Shown: positions 53,142-61,741 of the stretch, in pieces
Numbering within the stretch: position 1 is the stretch's first letter
Layout of the letters: the number at the start of each line of letters is the position of its first letter
Origin: DAHUYF01 sp963789275
Lineage (GTDB): Bacteria; Pseudomonadota; Alphaproteobacteria; ATCC43930; CGMCC-115725
Reading direction: 5' to 3'
DNA: 64,000 nucleotides
Assembly (NCBI GenBank): GCA_963789275.1
Contig: CAWBKF010000004.1
Coordinates: 812,285-876,284 of the forward strand
Position numbers and translations under genes: made by a program
Notes under the pieces: model-generated
Told to the model about the DNA's origin: nothing
The model's input: the letters and a program-made list of their open reading frames with translations, nothing else
Databases searched by the model: none

Positions 53142-54450
53142 CTAATGCAGCTTCACCGCCGGCTCGGCGCCGCGCGAGAGGCCGCGGACGAGGGCGGCGA
53201 GGAAGGTCTTGCTCGCGCCGTAGAGCGCGTATTCGTGCATCTTGTAGAGCGAGCGGTACATCAGCCGCGCGAAATATCCCTCGATGAACAAATTCTTGCC
53301 GACCAGGAAGCCCATGAGGCTGCCGACCGTGCTGTACTCGCCGAGCGACACCAGCGAGCCGAAATCGCGATAGACGAAGGGCTCGAACGCCTTACCCTTG
53401 CGCCGGAGCTGCCGCAGCAAATGCGACGCCTCCTGATGCGCCGCCTGGGCGCGCGGCGGCACCGGGCCGGCATCGCCCGGGCGCGGGCACGAGGCGCAGT
53501 CGCCGATGGCGAAGATGTCGGCATCGAGCGTCGTCTGCAGCGTCGGCGTCACCAGCAGCTGGTTGGCGCGGTTGACCTCGAGCCCGTCGAGCTGGCGCAG
53601 CACGTCCGGCCCCTTGACGCCGGCGCACCACACCACCAGCTCCGACGGCACGAATTCGCCGGTCCCCAGCACGACGCCGTCGGCGCGCACCTCGCTGACC
53701 TTGGCGCCGGCGCGCACGACGACGCCGAGCTTGTTCAGCAGCGCCAGCGTCGCTTCCGAGATGCGCGCCGGCAGCGCCGGCAGGATGCGCTCGGCCGCCT
53801 CGATCAGGATGATGCGGATATCCTTGTCGGGATCGACGCGGTCGAGGCCGAAGGCCACCACCTGGCGCGCCGTATGGTGCAGCTCGGCGGCAAGCTCGGT
53901 GCCGGTGGCGCCGGCGCCGATGATCGCGACATGAAGCTGGCCGGCGCTGACCGGCGCCTCCTGCGCGTTGGCGCGGATGCAGGCATTGACCAGGCGGTGG
54001 TTGAACCGCACCGCCTGCTCCGCCGTCTCCAGCGGCACGGCGTAGCGCGCGGCGCCGGGCGTGCCGAAATCATTGGTGACGCTGCCGATGGCGATCACCA
54101 GCGTGTCATAGGGAACCGCGCGCGGCGGCGTGATCTCGCGGCCTTCCTCGTCGAAGGTGGCGGCGAGCAGCACCCGGCGCCTGGCCGCGGTCGAGCCCGA
54201 TCATCTCGCCATAGCGGTACTGGAAATGATGCCAATGCGCCTGCGCGAGGTAGTTCACCTCGTGCTCGGAAGGATCCATGCTGCCGGCCGCCACCGCATG
54301 CAGCAGCGGCTTCCACAGATGCGTCCGCCCCTTCTCGACCAGCGTGATGCGCGCCTCGCCGCGCTTGCCCAGCGTGTTGCCGAGCCGCGTCGCAAGCTCG
54401 AGCCCGGCGGCGCCGCCGCCGACCACGACGATGTCCGGCACCGCGCCCAT
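53142..54450 (-). CDS. Type II NADH dehydrogenase-like flavoprotein, one frame break
   Basis: An FAD-dependent pyridine-nucleotide oxidoreductase of about 435 residues. The FAD motif is 'DIVVVGGGAAGLELATRLG', the NADH motif is 'VAIIGAGATGTELAAELH', and the FAD-flavin motif is 'DADIFAIGDCASCPRP'. The C-terminal 'LVGKNLFIEGYFARLMYRSL' matches the membrane-anchoring tail of NDH-2. Start 54450 has GGGGGAGGCG upstream. One extra base near 54181 splits the frame between 'YRYGEMIGLDRG' and 'RVLLAATFDEEGREI'. It would pass electrons from NADH to quinone without pumping protons; a role in supplying the Rieske enzyme is only speculative. Confidence 0.88.
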
Positions 54451-54633
54451 CGCGCCTCCCCCGGCATCGGTGGATGATACCCTCGCCGGTCCGGGCTGCA
54501 AAGCGGCGGAGCCGCCGGCCCGGGGATGAATGCCGCCGCCGCCGCATATCGACCCTTGACGCGGCCGGCCTGATCCCGCGAGATCAGCGCTGCCGCGCCG
54601 CCTCGAGCGCAACCGGCCATCGCGAGGACGCTC

Positions 54634-55967
54634 ATGGTTGCTTCCGACCGCCTGCTCCGCCTCTGTGCCGCCGTCGCGCTCGCCGCGCTGGCCGTCGTGC
54701 CGGTCGGCGGCTGCGAGGCGCAGAGCCCGGCGCCGCCATCCTCGACCATCAGCGCCGCCGATCTCAAGCTCATCCGCACCATCATCGCCCGGGTCCAGGA
54801 TTCCTATCTCACGCCCGTCGAGACCGACACGCTGGTGGCGAACGCCCTCAAGGGCATGCTGAGCGGCCTCGATCCGCATTCGGAGTATATGGACGAGCAG
54901 GACTACCAGGACATGCTGAGCGATACCCGCGGCCAGGTCGAAGGCGTCGGCCTCGACATCGACCAGGTGAACGGCACGCCGCAGGTGGTGGCCGCCGATC
55001 GAGGGCGGCCCGGCGATCCTCGCCGGCATCAGGCGCGGCGACCGCATCCTGGCGCTCGACGGGCAGTCGCTCGCCGGCTTGCCCGTCGACACGCTGCGCC
55101 GGCGGCTGCGCGGACCCGCCGGCAGCAAGCTCACCCTCACCATCGCGCGCGGCCATGAGGCGCCGTTCACCGTGGCGCTGACCCGCGCCGTCATCGCGGT
55201 CGCCTCGGTGACCGCGTCGCTCGAGCCGGACCGGATCGGCTATGTCCGGATCAGCCAGTTCACCGAGATGACCCCGATCGAGCTCGGCGACGCCATCACC
55301 CGCCTGAGGCAGCAGAGCGGCGGGAAGCTCAGCGGCTTCGTGCTCGATCTGCGCGACGACCCCGGCGGTCTCGTCGACAGCGCGGTGGCGGTCGCCGCGG
55401 ACTTCCTCGATGGCGGCACGGTGGTCATCACCCATGGCCGCGACAGCGATGATGACGACACCTACACCGCGCTCGAGAAGGGCGATCTCATCCGCGGCAC
55501 GCCGATGGCGGTGCTGATCAACAGCTATTCCGCCTCGGCGGCGGAGATCGTCGCCGGCGCGCTGCAGGACCGCCGGCGCGCCACCGTGCTGGGGACACGC
55601 AGCTTCGGCAAGGGCACGGTCCAGACCCTGCTGCCGCTGGACGGCCACGGCGCGCTGCGGCTGACCACCGCGCTCTATCTGACGCCCTCGGGCCGCTCGA
55701 TCCAGGGCAGCGGCATCACCCCCGACATCGTCGTGCCGCTGCCCGAGGCCGAGCGCGAGGCCGATGCGGTGGTGACGCATGAGAATGACCTGCCGGGCGC
55801 GCTGCCGGGCGATCGCCGCGCCCGCGGCCGCGCCATCCTCTGCCGCCGCCGACGAAGCGCCCATCGACCCCGCGATCCTGGGGACGGCGAAGGATGCTCA
55901 GCTCGTTGCCGCGCTCGGTCTCGTGCAGCGCCGCGCGACCGTCGACGCCGCCTTCCTGCGCCGGTGA
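54634..55967 (+). CDS. Carboxy-terminal processing protease (S41 family, CtpA-like), two frame breaks
   Basis: A periplasmic serine protease of about 443 residues. A signal peptide (about residues 1-26, ending VGGCEAQ, possibly a lipoprotein signal) is followed by the N-terminal helical part ('FVQDSYLTPVE'-like 'VQDSYLTPVETDTLVANALK'), a PDZ domain split by a frame break, and the catalytic domain with Ser in 'INSYSASAAEIVAGAL' and Lys in 'GTRSFGKGTVQT'. Extra bases near 55000 (restores VVAAIEGGPAILAGI) and near 55808 explain both breaks; the tail 'AIAAPAAAPSSAAADEAPI' continues in a third frame to 55967. It probably trims envelope proteins or murein hydrolases. Confidence 0.87.
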
Positions 55968-56492
55968 CCCGCGGCCGCGTCTCCCCGTCGCTCAGGCTTG
56001 GATGTCGATGAGGGTCCCCCGCATGTAAGCCGCGGCGGCGGCCGGCTCTTCGCCCTCCGCGCTGTCGGCCGGCGCTGGGCGGTCGCGGCGGCGGGGCGCT
56101 TCGCCTGGATCATCGGCGCATTGCCGCGGGCCGAGGCGGGGTCGCGGCCGCTCGGTCCCGCCGCGACGGCGCCCGCCCGCCCGCCTTTCGGCGGCAACAC
56201 CATGGCGATGCCCGCCCGTTCCGCCGGCGGCTTTGGCGGCGGCGGGGGTGGCGGTGGCAGGAAAGGAGTAATGCCGTGCAGCTTCACGCAATCAATCCCG
56301 GCTCGGAACACCGATCTCCCGGGTACGATGCAAGAGGCATTCCAAGGGCTGAGCCGCTGGGCAGCGGCCTGATCGGCCCGCGCCGCCGGGCAGCGGCTGC
56401 CGCCGGCGGCAATTCTTGCCGGCAATCGCTTTTCCTGCCTCGTCAGTGACTCCCTAGATCTAACGGAACCGCAGACCGAGAGAGGCAGAGCC
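55968..56492. other. Low-complexity region before the DUF427 gene
   Basis: Holds GC-rich low-complexity DNA, including a run coding for polyproline on the minus strand. A possible small gene is listed separately (55992-56287). AT-richer text at 56445-56470 precedes the DUF427 gene and may hold its promoter. Confidence 0.4.
55992..56287 (-). CDS. Possible small proline-rich protein, frame uncertain
   Basis: Two frames look gene-like in succession: a GTG at 56287 followed by 'KLHGITPFLPPPPPPPPKPP', and a downstream end 'AAAAYMRGTLIDIQA' stopping at 55992. They are not in the same frame and joining them would take two extra bases or one missing one. The ending resembles that of small conserved alphaproteobacterial proteins, which is the reason for listing it. 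Weak evidence; it may not be a gene. Confidence 0.3.
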
Positions 56493-56895
56493 ATGGACCA
56501 GACCGTCGCAACGGCAACCAAGCCGATCAAAATTCCCGGCCCCGATCATCCCATCGCGATCTCGCGCAATCCCCACCGGATCGTGGTCACGCTTGGCGGC
56601 CGCGTCGTCGCCGATACGCAGGGACGCGCTGACCTTGCGCGAGGCGAAATATCCCGCCGTCCTCTACATCCCGCGCAAGGACGTCGACATGGCGCTGCTC
56701 GAGCGCACCGATCACGCGACATATTGCCCCTACAAGGGCGATTGCGCCTATTTCAGCATCCCGCTCGGCGGCGCGCGCTCCTTGAACGCGGTCTGGACCT
56801 ACGAGGCGCCCTACGCCGCCGTCACCGCGATCAGGGATCATCTCGCCTTCTACCCCGACCGCGTCGACGCAATCGAGGAACGCCCGGCGGCCTGA
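56493..56895 (+). CDS. DUF427 domain protein, one frame break
   Basis: A cytoplasmic protein of about 133 residues. The first frame gives 'PIAISRNPHRIVVTLGGRVV' and the second 'DALTLREAKYPAVLYIPRKD', 'YCPYKGDCAYFSI' and 'AVWTYEAPYAAVTAIRDHLA', together covering the whole DUF427 domain. Removing one G near 56623 joins them as ADTQDALTLREA. The family adopts a beta-tent fold of unknown function. GAGAGAGGCAG precedes the start. Confidence 0.85.
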
Positions 56896-56919
56896 GCGCG
56901 CGCTCACACATCTCATTCC

Positions 56920-56990
56920 CCCTCCCCCCCTTGAGGGGGAGGTCGGCAGCGCCCGCGCCAGCGGGCGCTGACGGGAGGGGGGTAGCAGCC
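56920..56990. repeat. Compound GC-rich palindrome
   Basis: CCTCCCCC-CTTGA-GGGGGAGG is followed by AGCGCCCGC-GCCA-GCGGGCGCT and then GGGAGGGGGG, so two nested hairpins share an outer C-rich/G-rich pair. It is the type of intergenic palindrome that recurs in many alphaproteobacterial genomes. It may also end transcription of the DUF427 gene. Confidence 0.7.
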
Positions 56991-57063
56991 TGTTCCGCCG
57001 CATGCCACGATCGCTCCATTACACTGTCCGAGCCGTCGCGCTGCTCCGTCCCGGAGGAAAAGC

Positions 57064-57636
57064 ATGCCCGCCTCGCTCGTCACCACCTTTCGCGCCATGG
57101 CCTGCAACAACGCCTGGGCGAACCATCGCCTGCTCGCCGCTTGTGCCCGGCTGACTGAAGCCGAGCTCGACGCCGCGCGCACCAGCTTCTTCCCCTCGCT
57201 CACAGCGACGCTCAACCACATCCTGATCGTCGACTGGTTCTACGTCGACAGCCTCGAAGGCGGCTGGCTCGGACCCGCAGCGTGGGCCGATCCCGCGCCG
57301 TGTGCCACCGTTGCGGCGCTGCAGCGTGAGCAGGCGGCCGTCGATCGCCGCCTGGTCGCGCATTGCAATTCGCTGACCGACGCCTCGCTCAGCGGCGAGG
57401 TGCGCGTCAACCGCGGCGACGCCGGCATCCAGGTCGAGCGCCGCGATCGCCTCCTCCTGCACCTCTTCCAGCATCAGATCCATCATCGCGGCCAGGCCCA
57501 CGCGATGCTCGCCGGCACCACCGTCGCGCCGCCGCAGCTCGACGAGTTCTTCCCCGCGGCCGAAGCGCCGCTGCGCGCCGCCGAGCTCGCCGCGCTCGGC
57601 TGGACCGAGGCAACAATATGGGACGGCAGCGATTAG
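57064..57636 (+). CDS. DinB family protein
   Basis: A 190-residue four-helix-bundle protein of the DinB/YfiT family. Metal-binding His positions are visible in 'SLTATLNHILIVDWFYVDSL' and 'LLHLFQHQIHHRGQAHAML', the latter being the most diagnostic. Such proteins are metal-dependent thiol transferases or hydrolases, and some are damage-induced; substrate unknown. CCGGAGGAAAAGC gives a strong ribosome site. Confidence 0.9.
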   Translation: MPASLVTTFRAMACNNAWANHRLLAACARLTEAELDAARTSFFPSLTATLNHILIVDWFYVDSLEGGWLGPAAWADPAPCATVAALQREQAAVDRRLVAHCNSLTDASLSGEVRVNRGDAGIQVERRDRLLLHLFQHQIHHRGQAHAMLAGTTVAPPQLDEFFPAAEAPLRAAELAALGWTEATIWDGSD

Positions 57637-58163
57637 GATCGGCGTGGGTTCCGTGATTGTGGTGGCCCGCCGCCTGCAGCGCATAGACGAGAAGCGGCGA
57701 CGTGGCATGATCTTCTCCTCTCCGCCCCAGTGGGGCGGAGAGGTCGGGTGAGGTGGGGTTGACGAGCGCTCGCGGCGCCCGGCACTCCTGCTTCTGGACA
57801 TCAGGAACGTCCTACTTCGGCGTGCCGCCGAGCCGCTCAGCATGCCGGCCATCAAGCCGACGCGCATCATGCTGCGCGGGTCGGCGCTCGATTTGGGCGC
57901 CGCGCATGATCGCGGCAGAGTCATGTATCCATGATCACGCATGTAACGGCGATCTGCAGCGCATCGCGTGCGCAACCGTGAATTTTCACGGCCGGCCCGG
58001 CATGCACGCACGCCATGGATCCCCAAGAAAACGGCTGACGCGGCCACCCGCTCGGCGCTACCATCGCTGATCTCTTGAGCAGCGATGAAATGCGCGGCGA
58101 CACCCGGGACGGGGGCGACCCGGCCGCTCCGTCTCTCTGCCCTGCCGGGCGTGGGAGGAACGC
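57637..58163. other. Gene-free gap with an intergenic repeat
   Basis: A 527-base gap. It contains the repeat at 57682-57756 and, beyond it, GC-rich DNA without a convincing gene on either strand. ATGTATCCATGATCACGCATG (57922-57942) has overlapping short dyads that could be a binding site for the promoter of the downstream esterase gene. Confidence 0.45.
57682..57756 (+). repeat. Hairpin repeat, uninterrupted copy
   Basis: CATAGACGAGAAGCGG leads straight into CGACGTGGCATGATCTTCTC, the hairpin CCTCTCCGCCCC-AGT-GGGGCGGAGAGG (57717-57743) and TCGGGTGAGGTGGGG. The same unit recurs at 63441-63570 with 45 extra bases after AAGCGG. Confidence 0.85.
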
Positions 58164-59471
58164 ATGATAGGGATCACGAGACGTCAGGCCATCGGCACCA
58201 TGGGGGCTGCGGCGGCCTATGCGGCGGGTTTCTGGCGGCCGTCTCTGGCCGAGACCGTGGCCGGCGCCGCCGGCATCGATCGGACGCTGCGCGACGCCGT
58301 TGAGGCGCGTCGCGCGGCCGGGGTCGTAGCGCTGGCGGCCACCGCTGCGGGACCGCTCTATAGCGGCGCGTTCGGCGCGCGCAACGTCACGCAACCGCAG
58401 GACATGACGCTCGATTCCGTGTTCTGGATCGCCTCGATGACGAAGGCGGTGACGACGACCGCGGCGATGCAGATGGTGGAGCAGGGGAAGCTCCAGCTCG
58501 ATCAGCCGGCCGGCGACATCGTTGCCGAGTTGCAATCGCCGCAGGTGCTGGAAGGGTTCGACGCGTCGGGTGCGCCGCAGCTCCGCCCCGCCAAGCGGCC
58601 GATCACCTTGCGGCAGCTGTTGACCCATACCGCCGGATACACCTACGACATCTGGGATGCGAATACCGGCCGCTATGAGAAAGTCGCCAACCTGCCCGGG
58701 ATCATCACCTGCAAGGACGACGCGCTCAAGACGCCGCTGGCCTTCGACCCGGGCGACCGCTGGGAATACGGCATCAACATCGACTGGGCCGGCAAGATGG
58801 TCGAGAAAGTGAGCGGCCAGCGGCTCGAGGGCTATTTCCACGAGCACATCTTCGCGCCGCTTGGCATGGCCGACACCAGCTTCAAGCTGAGCCCCTCGCA
58901 ACGCGCGCGGCTCGTCGCGATGCATGCCCGCCAGGCCGACGGCTCGTTGAAGCCGATCGATTTCGAGATGCCGCAGGAGCCGGAGTTCTTCATGGGCGGC
59001 GGCGGCCTCTATTCGACCGGGCCGGATTATCTGAAGTTCGTGCGCATGTTTTTGAACCGCGGCAGCCTCGACGGCGCTGAGGTGCTGAAGCCTGAGACCG
59101 TGGCCATGATGGGGCAGAACCAGATCGGCGACATCAACGTCGTGATGCTGAAGACCGAGGCGCCGGACAGCTCGGCCGATGCCGAGTTCTTCCCCGGCAT
59201 GGTCAAGAAATGGGGGCTCGGCTTCATGATCAACACGGAGGCGACGCCGGCCGGCCGGAGCGCCGGCAGCCTCGCCTGGGCCGGCCTCGCCAACACCTAT
59301 TTCTGGATCGATCCCAAGAAGAACGTCGCCGGCGTCATCCTGATGCAGCAGCTGCCCTTTGCCGAGCCGCCGGCGATAGAGACCTTTGCGGCGTTCGAAA
59401 GCGGCGTCTATCAGCTCGCGGATGCCGCCGCGCCGGCCGGCAGCTCGACGGCGCCCGCCGGCACCAAATAG
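58164..59471 (+). CDS. Serine hydrolase of the beta-lactamase/EstB family
   Basis: A 435-residue class C beta-lactamase-like esterase. An N-terminal leader with twin-arginine flavour (TRRQAIGTMGAAAAYAAG) indicates export. The nucleophile motif S-x-x-K is in 'FWIASMTKAVTTTAAM'; the Y-x-N-like motif is in 'DRWEYGINIDWAGKMV' (Tyr, with Asn two residues on); 'LGFMINTEATPAGRSAGSLA' is followed by 'WAGLANTYFWIDP' in the KTG-equivalent strand. It most likely hydrolyses esters and not lactam antibiotics. GTGGGAGGAACG precedes the ATG. Confidence 0.9.
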   Translation: MIGITRRQAIGTMGAAAAYAAGFWRPSLAETVAGAAGIDRTLRDAVEARRAAGVVALAATAAGPLYSGAFGARNVTQPQDMTLDSVFWIASMTKAVTTTAAMQMVEQGKLQLDQPAGDIVAELQSPQVLEGFDASGAPQLRPAKRPITLRQLLTHTAGYTYDIWDANTGRYEKVANLPGIITCKDDALKTPLAFDPGDRWEYGINIDWAGKMVEKVSGQRLEGYFHEHIFAPLGMADTSFKLSPSQRARLVAMHARQADGSLKPIDFEMPQEPEFFMGGGGLYSTGPDYLKFVRMFLNRGSLDGAEVLKPETVAMMGQNQIGDINVVMLKTEAPDSSADAEFFPGMVKKWGLGFMINTEATPAGRSAGSLAWAGLANTYFWIDPKKNVAGVILMQQLPFAEPPAIETFAAFESGVYQLADAAAPAGSSTAPAGTK

Positions 59472-59492
59472 CGCCACCAACCGCCGGGATGC

Positions 59493-59517
59493 GGCCGCCG
59501 TTCGACCGGCGGCGGCC
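59493..59517 (+). terminator. Stem-loop after the esterase gene
   Basis: GGCCGCCG (59493-59500) pairs with CGGCGGCC (59510-59517) around a 9-base loop. There is no T run after it, so termination efficiency is uncertain. The IS3 element begins about 22 bases downstream. Confidence 0.4.
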
Positions 59518-59538
59518 GATAATCGAGAGCCGAGTGAG

Positions 59539-59568
59539 TAAGTGGGGTCAGAGCTCTGGAGTGCACCC
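59539..59568 (+). repeat. IS left terminal inverted repeat
   Basis: Starts TAAGTGGGGTCAGAGCT and shares 26 or so bases with the right end, with a two-base length difference in the middle. The GGGGTCAGAG core also occurs in spacer DNA at 61623, 63394, 63471 (reverse) and 63593. Confidence 0.85.
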
Positions 59569-59619
59569 CTAGAATGAGACAGAGAAAAGGGGGACAGTTC
59601 TTCTTGTAGAGGAGAACTG

Positions 59620-60060
59620 ATGGCGGAGGAACGGGTCAGGCTTTTCAGCCGAGCCTACAAGCTTGCGGCGCTTCGGCGGATGTTGGCTGGGGAGAACGTG
59701 AGCGCTTTGGCGCGCGAGCTTGGGATTCGGCGGAAGTATCTTTACCAATGGCGGGAGCGGTTTCGCGCTGGCGGCCCCGAGGCGTTGCGCAGCCGAGGGC
59801 GACCAACCAAGGCAGAGGCTCTGGCGATCGGCGCCCATGGCGGCAGATCGAGGTCGGCGGAAGACCTGCCGATGGTCGAACCGCCGCCGCCGGACGAGCT
59901 TTCGAAGGCGCAGCGTCGGCTTGCCGAACTGGAGCGCAAGGTCGGTCAGCAGCAGGTCGAACTCGATTTTTTTCAGCGAGCCTTGCGGCAAGTCGGGGAG
60001 GCACGCCGGTCGACCGGCGCACCTGGCGCGACGGCATCTACGCGGTCATCCAAGCGATGA
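59620..60060 (+). CDS. IS3-family transposase OrfA
   Basis: A 146-residue DNA-binding protein. The helix-turn-helix is 'LAALRRMLAGENVSALAREL' plus 'GIRRKYLYQWRERFRAG', followed by a coiled-coil-like stretch 'KAQRRLAELERKVGQQQVEL' that carries the leucine zipper of the family. GTAGAGGAGAACTG precedes the ATG. A T7 run at 59967-59973, in phase as GAT TTT TTT, allows ribosomes to slip back one base and make an OrfAB fusion transposase. The stop overlaps the OrfB ATG as ATGA. Confidence 0.92.
   Translation: MAEERVRLFSRAYKLAALRRMLAGENVSALARELGIRRKYLYQWRERFRAGGPEALRSRGRPTKAEALAIGAHGGRSRSAEDLPMVEPPPPDELSKAQRRLAELERKVGQQQVELDFFQRALRQVGEARRSTGAPGATASTRSSKR
59967..59973 (+). promoter_or_regulatory. 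Slippery T7 site for -1 frameshifting
   Basis: Seven T residues read as (GA)T TTT TTT in the OrfA frame. A -1 slip gives the fused sequence ...VELDFF-S-ASLAASRGG..., entering the OrfB frame well before its own ATG. A U-UUU-UUU heptamer satisfies the X-XXY-YYZ rule for tandem tRNA slippage. Confidence 0.75.
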
Positions 60061-60953
60061 CGGCGCCGCTGTCGCAAGGCGAACTCGGAATCGAGCGGAT
60101 GTGCCGGCTGGCCGAGGTAAGTCGGGCGGGATATTACCGGCACTGGCGAGCCTCGGCGCCCCGCCAGGAGGAGATGGGATTGCGGGATGCAATCCAGAGG
60201 CTGGCGCTCCTCGACCGGCATTATGGCTATCGCCGGATCACGGCGGAGCTAGGCCGCCAGGGCTGGCGGGTCAATCACAAGCGTGTGCTGCGGATGACGC
60301 ATGAGGACAATCTTCTGTGCCTCAGGAAGAGGGCCTTCGTGCCGGCCACCACCGACAGTCGCCATGGTTGGCGCGTCGTCGCCAATCTTGCGCGCGGCAT
60401 GGAGCTGACCGGATTGGACCAGCTCTGGGTTGCCGACATCACCTATGTGCATCTGGCCGAGGAGTTTGCCTATCTTGCCATTGTGCTCGACGCCTTCAGC
60501 CGTCGCGTCATCGGCTGGTCACTGGAGACGCATCTGCAGGCGAGCCTCGCCATCGCGGCGCTCGACATGGCGATCGCAGCCCGCCGGCCGGCTCCCGGCA
60601 GCCTTATCCACCACTCCGACCGCGGCGTGCAATACGCCTGCGGCGATTACACCGCGCTGCTGCGCGCACATGACATCCAGCCCAGCATGAGCCGGGTCGG
60701 CAATCCCTACGACAACGCCAAGGCGGAGAGCTTCATGAAGACCCTGAAGCACGAAGAGGTCGACGGCAGCGACTACCGCGGCATTGCCGATGCCCGCGCC
60801 GGCATCGGCGAGTTCATCGAGAAGGTCTACAACCGCCACCGGCTTCACTCGGCGCTCGATTATCGGCCGCCGGCGGAGTACGAAGAAACATTGCCGAGTT
60901 TGACGGCGGCGATATCGCCGCCGTCAAACTCGATCACCCTGAGCTGTCCCTGA
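60057..60953 (+). CDS. IS3-family transposase OrfB (DDE integrase core)
   Basis: A 298-residue catalytic domain. 'LDRHYGYRRITAELGRQGWR' is the HTH_21 region; the DDE triad lies in 'LWVADITYVHL' (D), 'LIHHSDRGVQYA' (D) and 'PYDNAKAESFMKTLKHEEV' (E), with the usual 35-residue spacing between the last two. 'NRHRLHSALDYRPPAEYEE' closes the domain. In the -1 frame relative to OrfA. The open frame continues upstream to the slippery site, as needed for the fusion. Confidence 0.94.
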   Translation: MTAPLSQGELGIERMCRLAEVSRAGYYRHWRASAPRQEEMGLRDAIQRLALLDRHYGYRRITAELGRQGWRVNHKRVLRMTHEDNLLCLRKRAFVPATTDSRHGWRVVANLARGMELTGLDQLWVADITYVHLAEEFAYLAIVLDAFSRRVIGWSLETHLQASLAIAALDMAIAARRPAPGSLIHHSDRGVQYACGDYTALLRAHDIQPSMSRVGNPYDNAKAESFMKTLKHEEVDGSDYRGIADARAGIGEFIEKVYNRHRLHSALDYRPPAEYEETLPSLTAAISPPSNSITLSCP

Positions 60954-61082
60954 TTCCCGTGTCTCAGGCGAAGGGTGCACTTCAGCTCTGACCCCACTTA
61001 CCTCGCGGTTTAGTTGAGACAAGATCCTTTCGGCCAATGGCCGTGTTCTCAGCCATGGATGGCGCACGGTAGGAGGCGCGAT

Positions 61083-61469
61083 ATGACGCACATTCTGCTC
61101 GTGGAAGACGATCGGCAGCAGCGCCGGCTATTTGAGCACCTCCTCAAAACCCTTGGCCATCAGGTCACGGCCGCCGACGGTGTGGCAGTCGCCACCCTGC
61201 TCCTAGGTTCGCGGCCATTCGATCTCCTTCTATGTGATGTTGAGTTGCGGGACGGAAGCGGGATTGCGGTCGCCGGCACGGCAGCCGCTGCGGGCGTCAA
61301 GGTACTCCTGGTGACTGGGCATGGCTTAACCCTCCCGCCTGGCAGCCTGGCTGGGCATGAGTATTTGCTGAAGCCGATCCGCGCCGGTGAGCTGGTCGCC
61401 GCTATCAAGCGATGTTTGGAGAACGATGGCGATCGTGAAGTTGTGACACGGCAAAAGCCAGCCAATTAG
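61083..61469 (+). CDS. Single-domain response regulator
   Basis: A 128-residue receiver domain without an output domain. 'ILLVEDDRQQRRLFEHLL' holds the acidic pair, the phospho-acceptor Asp is in 'FDLLLCDVELRDGSG', the conserved Thr is in 'KVLLVTGHGL' and the Lys in 'HEYLLKPIRAGELV'. AGGAGGCGCG lies before the ATG at 61083. With no partner kinase nearby it could serve the orphan kinase at 29-30 kb or another; it would act by protein contact or as a phosphate sink. Confidence 0.9.
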   Translation: MTHILLVEDDRQQRRLFEHLLKTLGHQVTAADGVAVATLLLGSRPFDLLLCDVELRDGSGIAVAGTAAAAGVKVLLVTGHGLTLPPGSLAGHEYLLKPIRAGELVAAIKRCLENDGDREVVTRQKPAN

Positions 61470-61741
61470 TCTTGAGACTAGCCACTGCCCTGCAGCTTCG
61501 CTCGTTGTACTCCACGGTCCGCTGCGGGCGCCGCTCTCGCCGGCTTGGAGTTCGCGGGATCGTCTGTGGCTCGGTATGTTTTCGCGTCGCCCGCTCAGTT
61601 CTGTCGGCGCGATTGAGTAGTTGGGGTCAGAGTTGCCTTCTGGGCGCCGGCGGATCAGCCTAAATTCTTTCGCACCATGCTTGGAGATCGGCAGGCACCG
61701 TCAAACCGTCGGACGTCGCATACTCGGGCAGGGTCGTCGCG
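61470..61741. other. Spacer with a GGGGTCAGAG motif
   Basis: A 272-base spacer between the receiver gene and the convergent Sel1 gene. It holds TTGGGGTCAGAGTTGCC at 61621-61637, a lone half of the motif that forms the IS3 ends. No gene was found. Confidence 0.45.

Larger units (their letters stand above)
59539..61000 (+). mobile_element. Complete IS3-family insertion sequence
   Basis: About 1460 bases with imperfect terminal inverted repeats: TAAGTGGGGTCAGAGCT then AGTGCACCC on the left, and the reverse complement TAAGTGGGGTCAGAGCT...AAGTGCACCC on the right. Classic TG...CA ends would place the limits at 59543 and 60996. It encodes an orfA/orfB pair with frameshift fusion. No clear direct target duplication was found; flanks read CGAGTGAG on the left and CCTCGCGG on the right. 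Both reading frames are intact, so it may be active. Confidence 0.9.

Noticed and set aside
58164..59471. AmpC-type beta-lactamase conferring resistance
   Set aside because: The S-x-x-K motif is shared with esterases; the surrounding motifs match EstB-like serine hydrolases better and there is no AmpR-type regulator.
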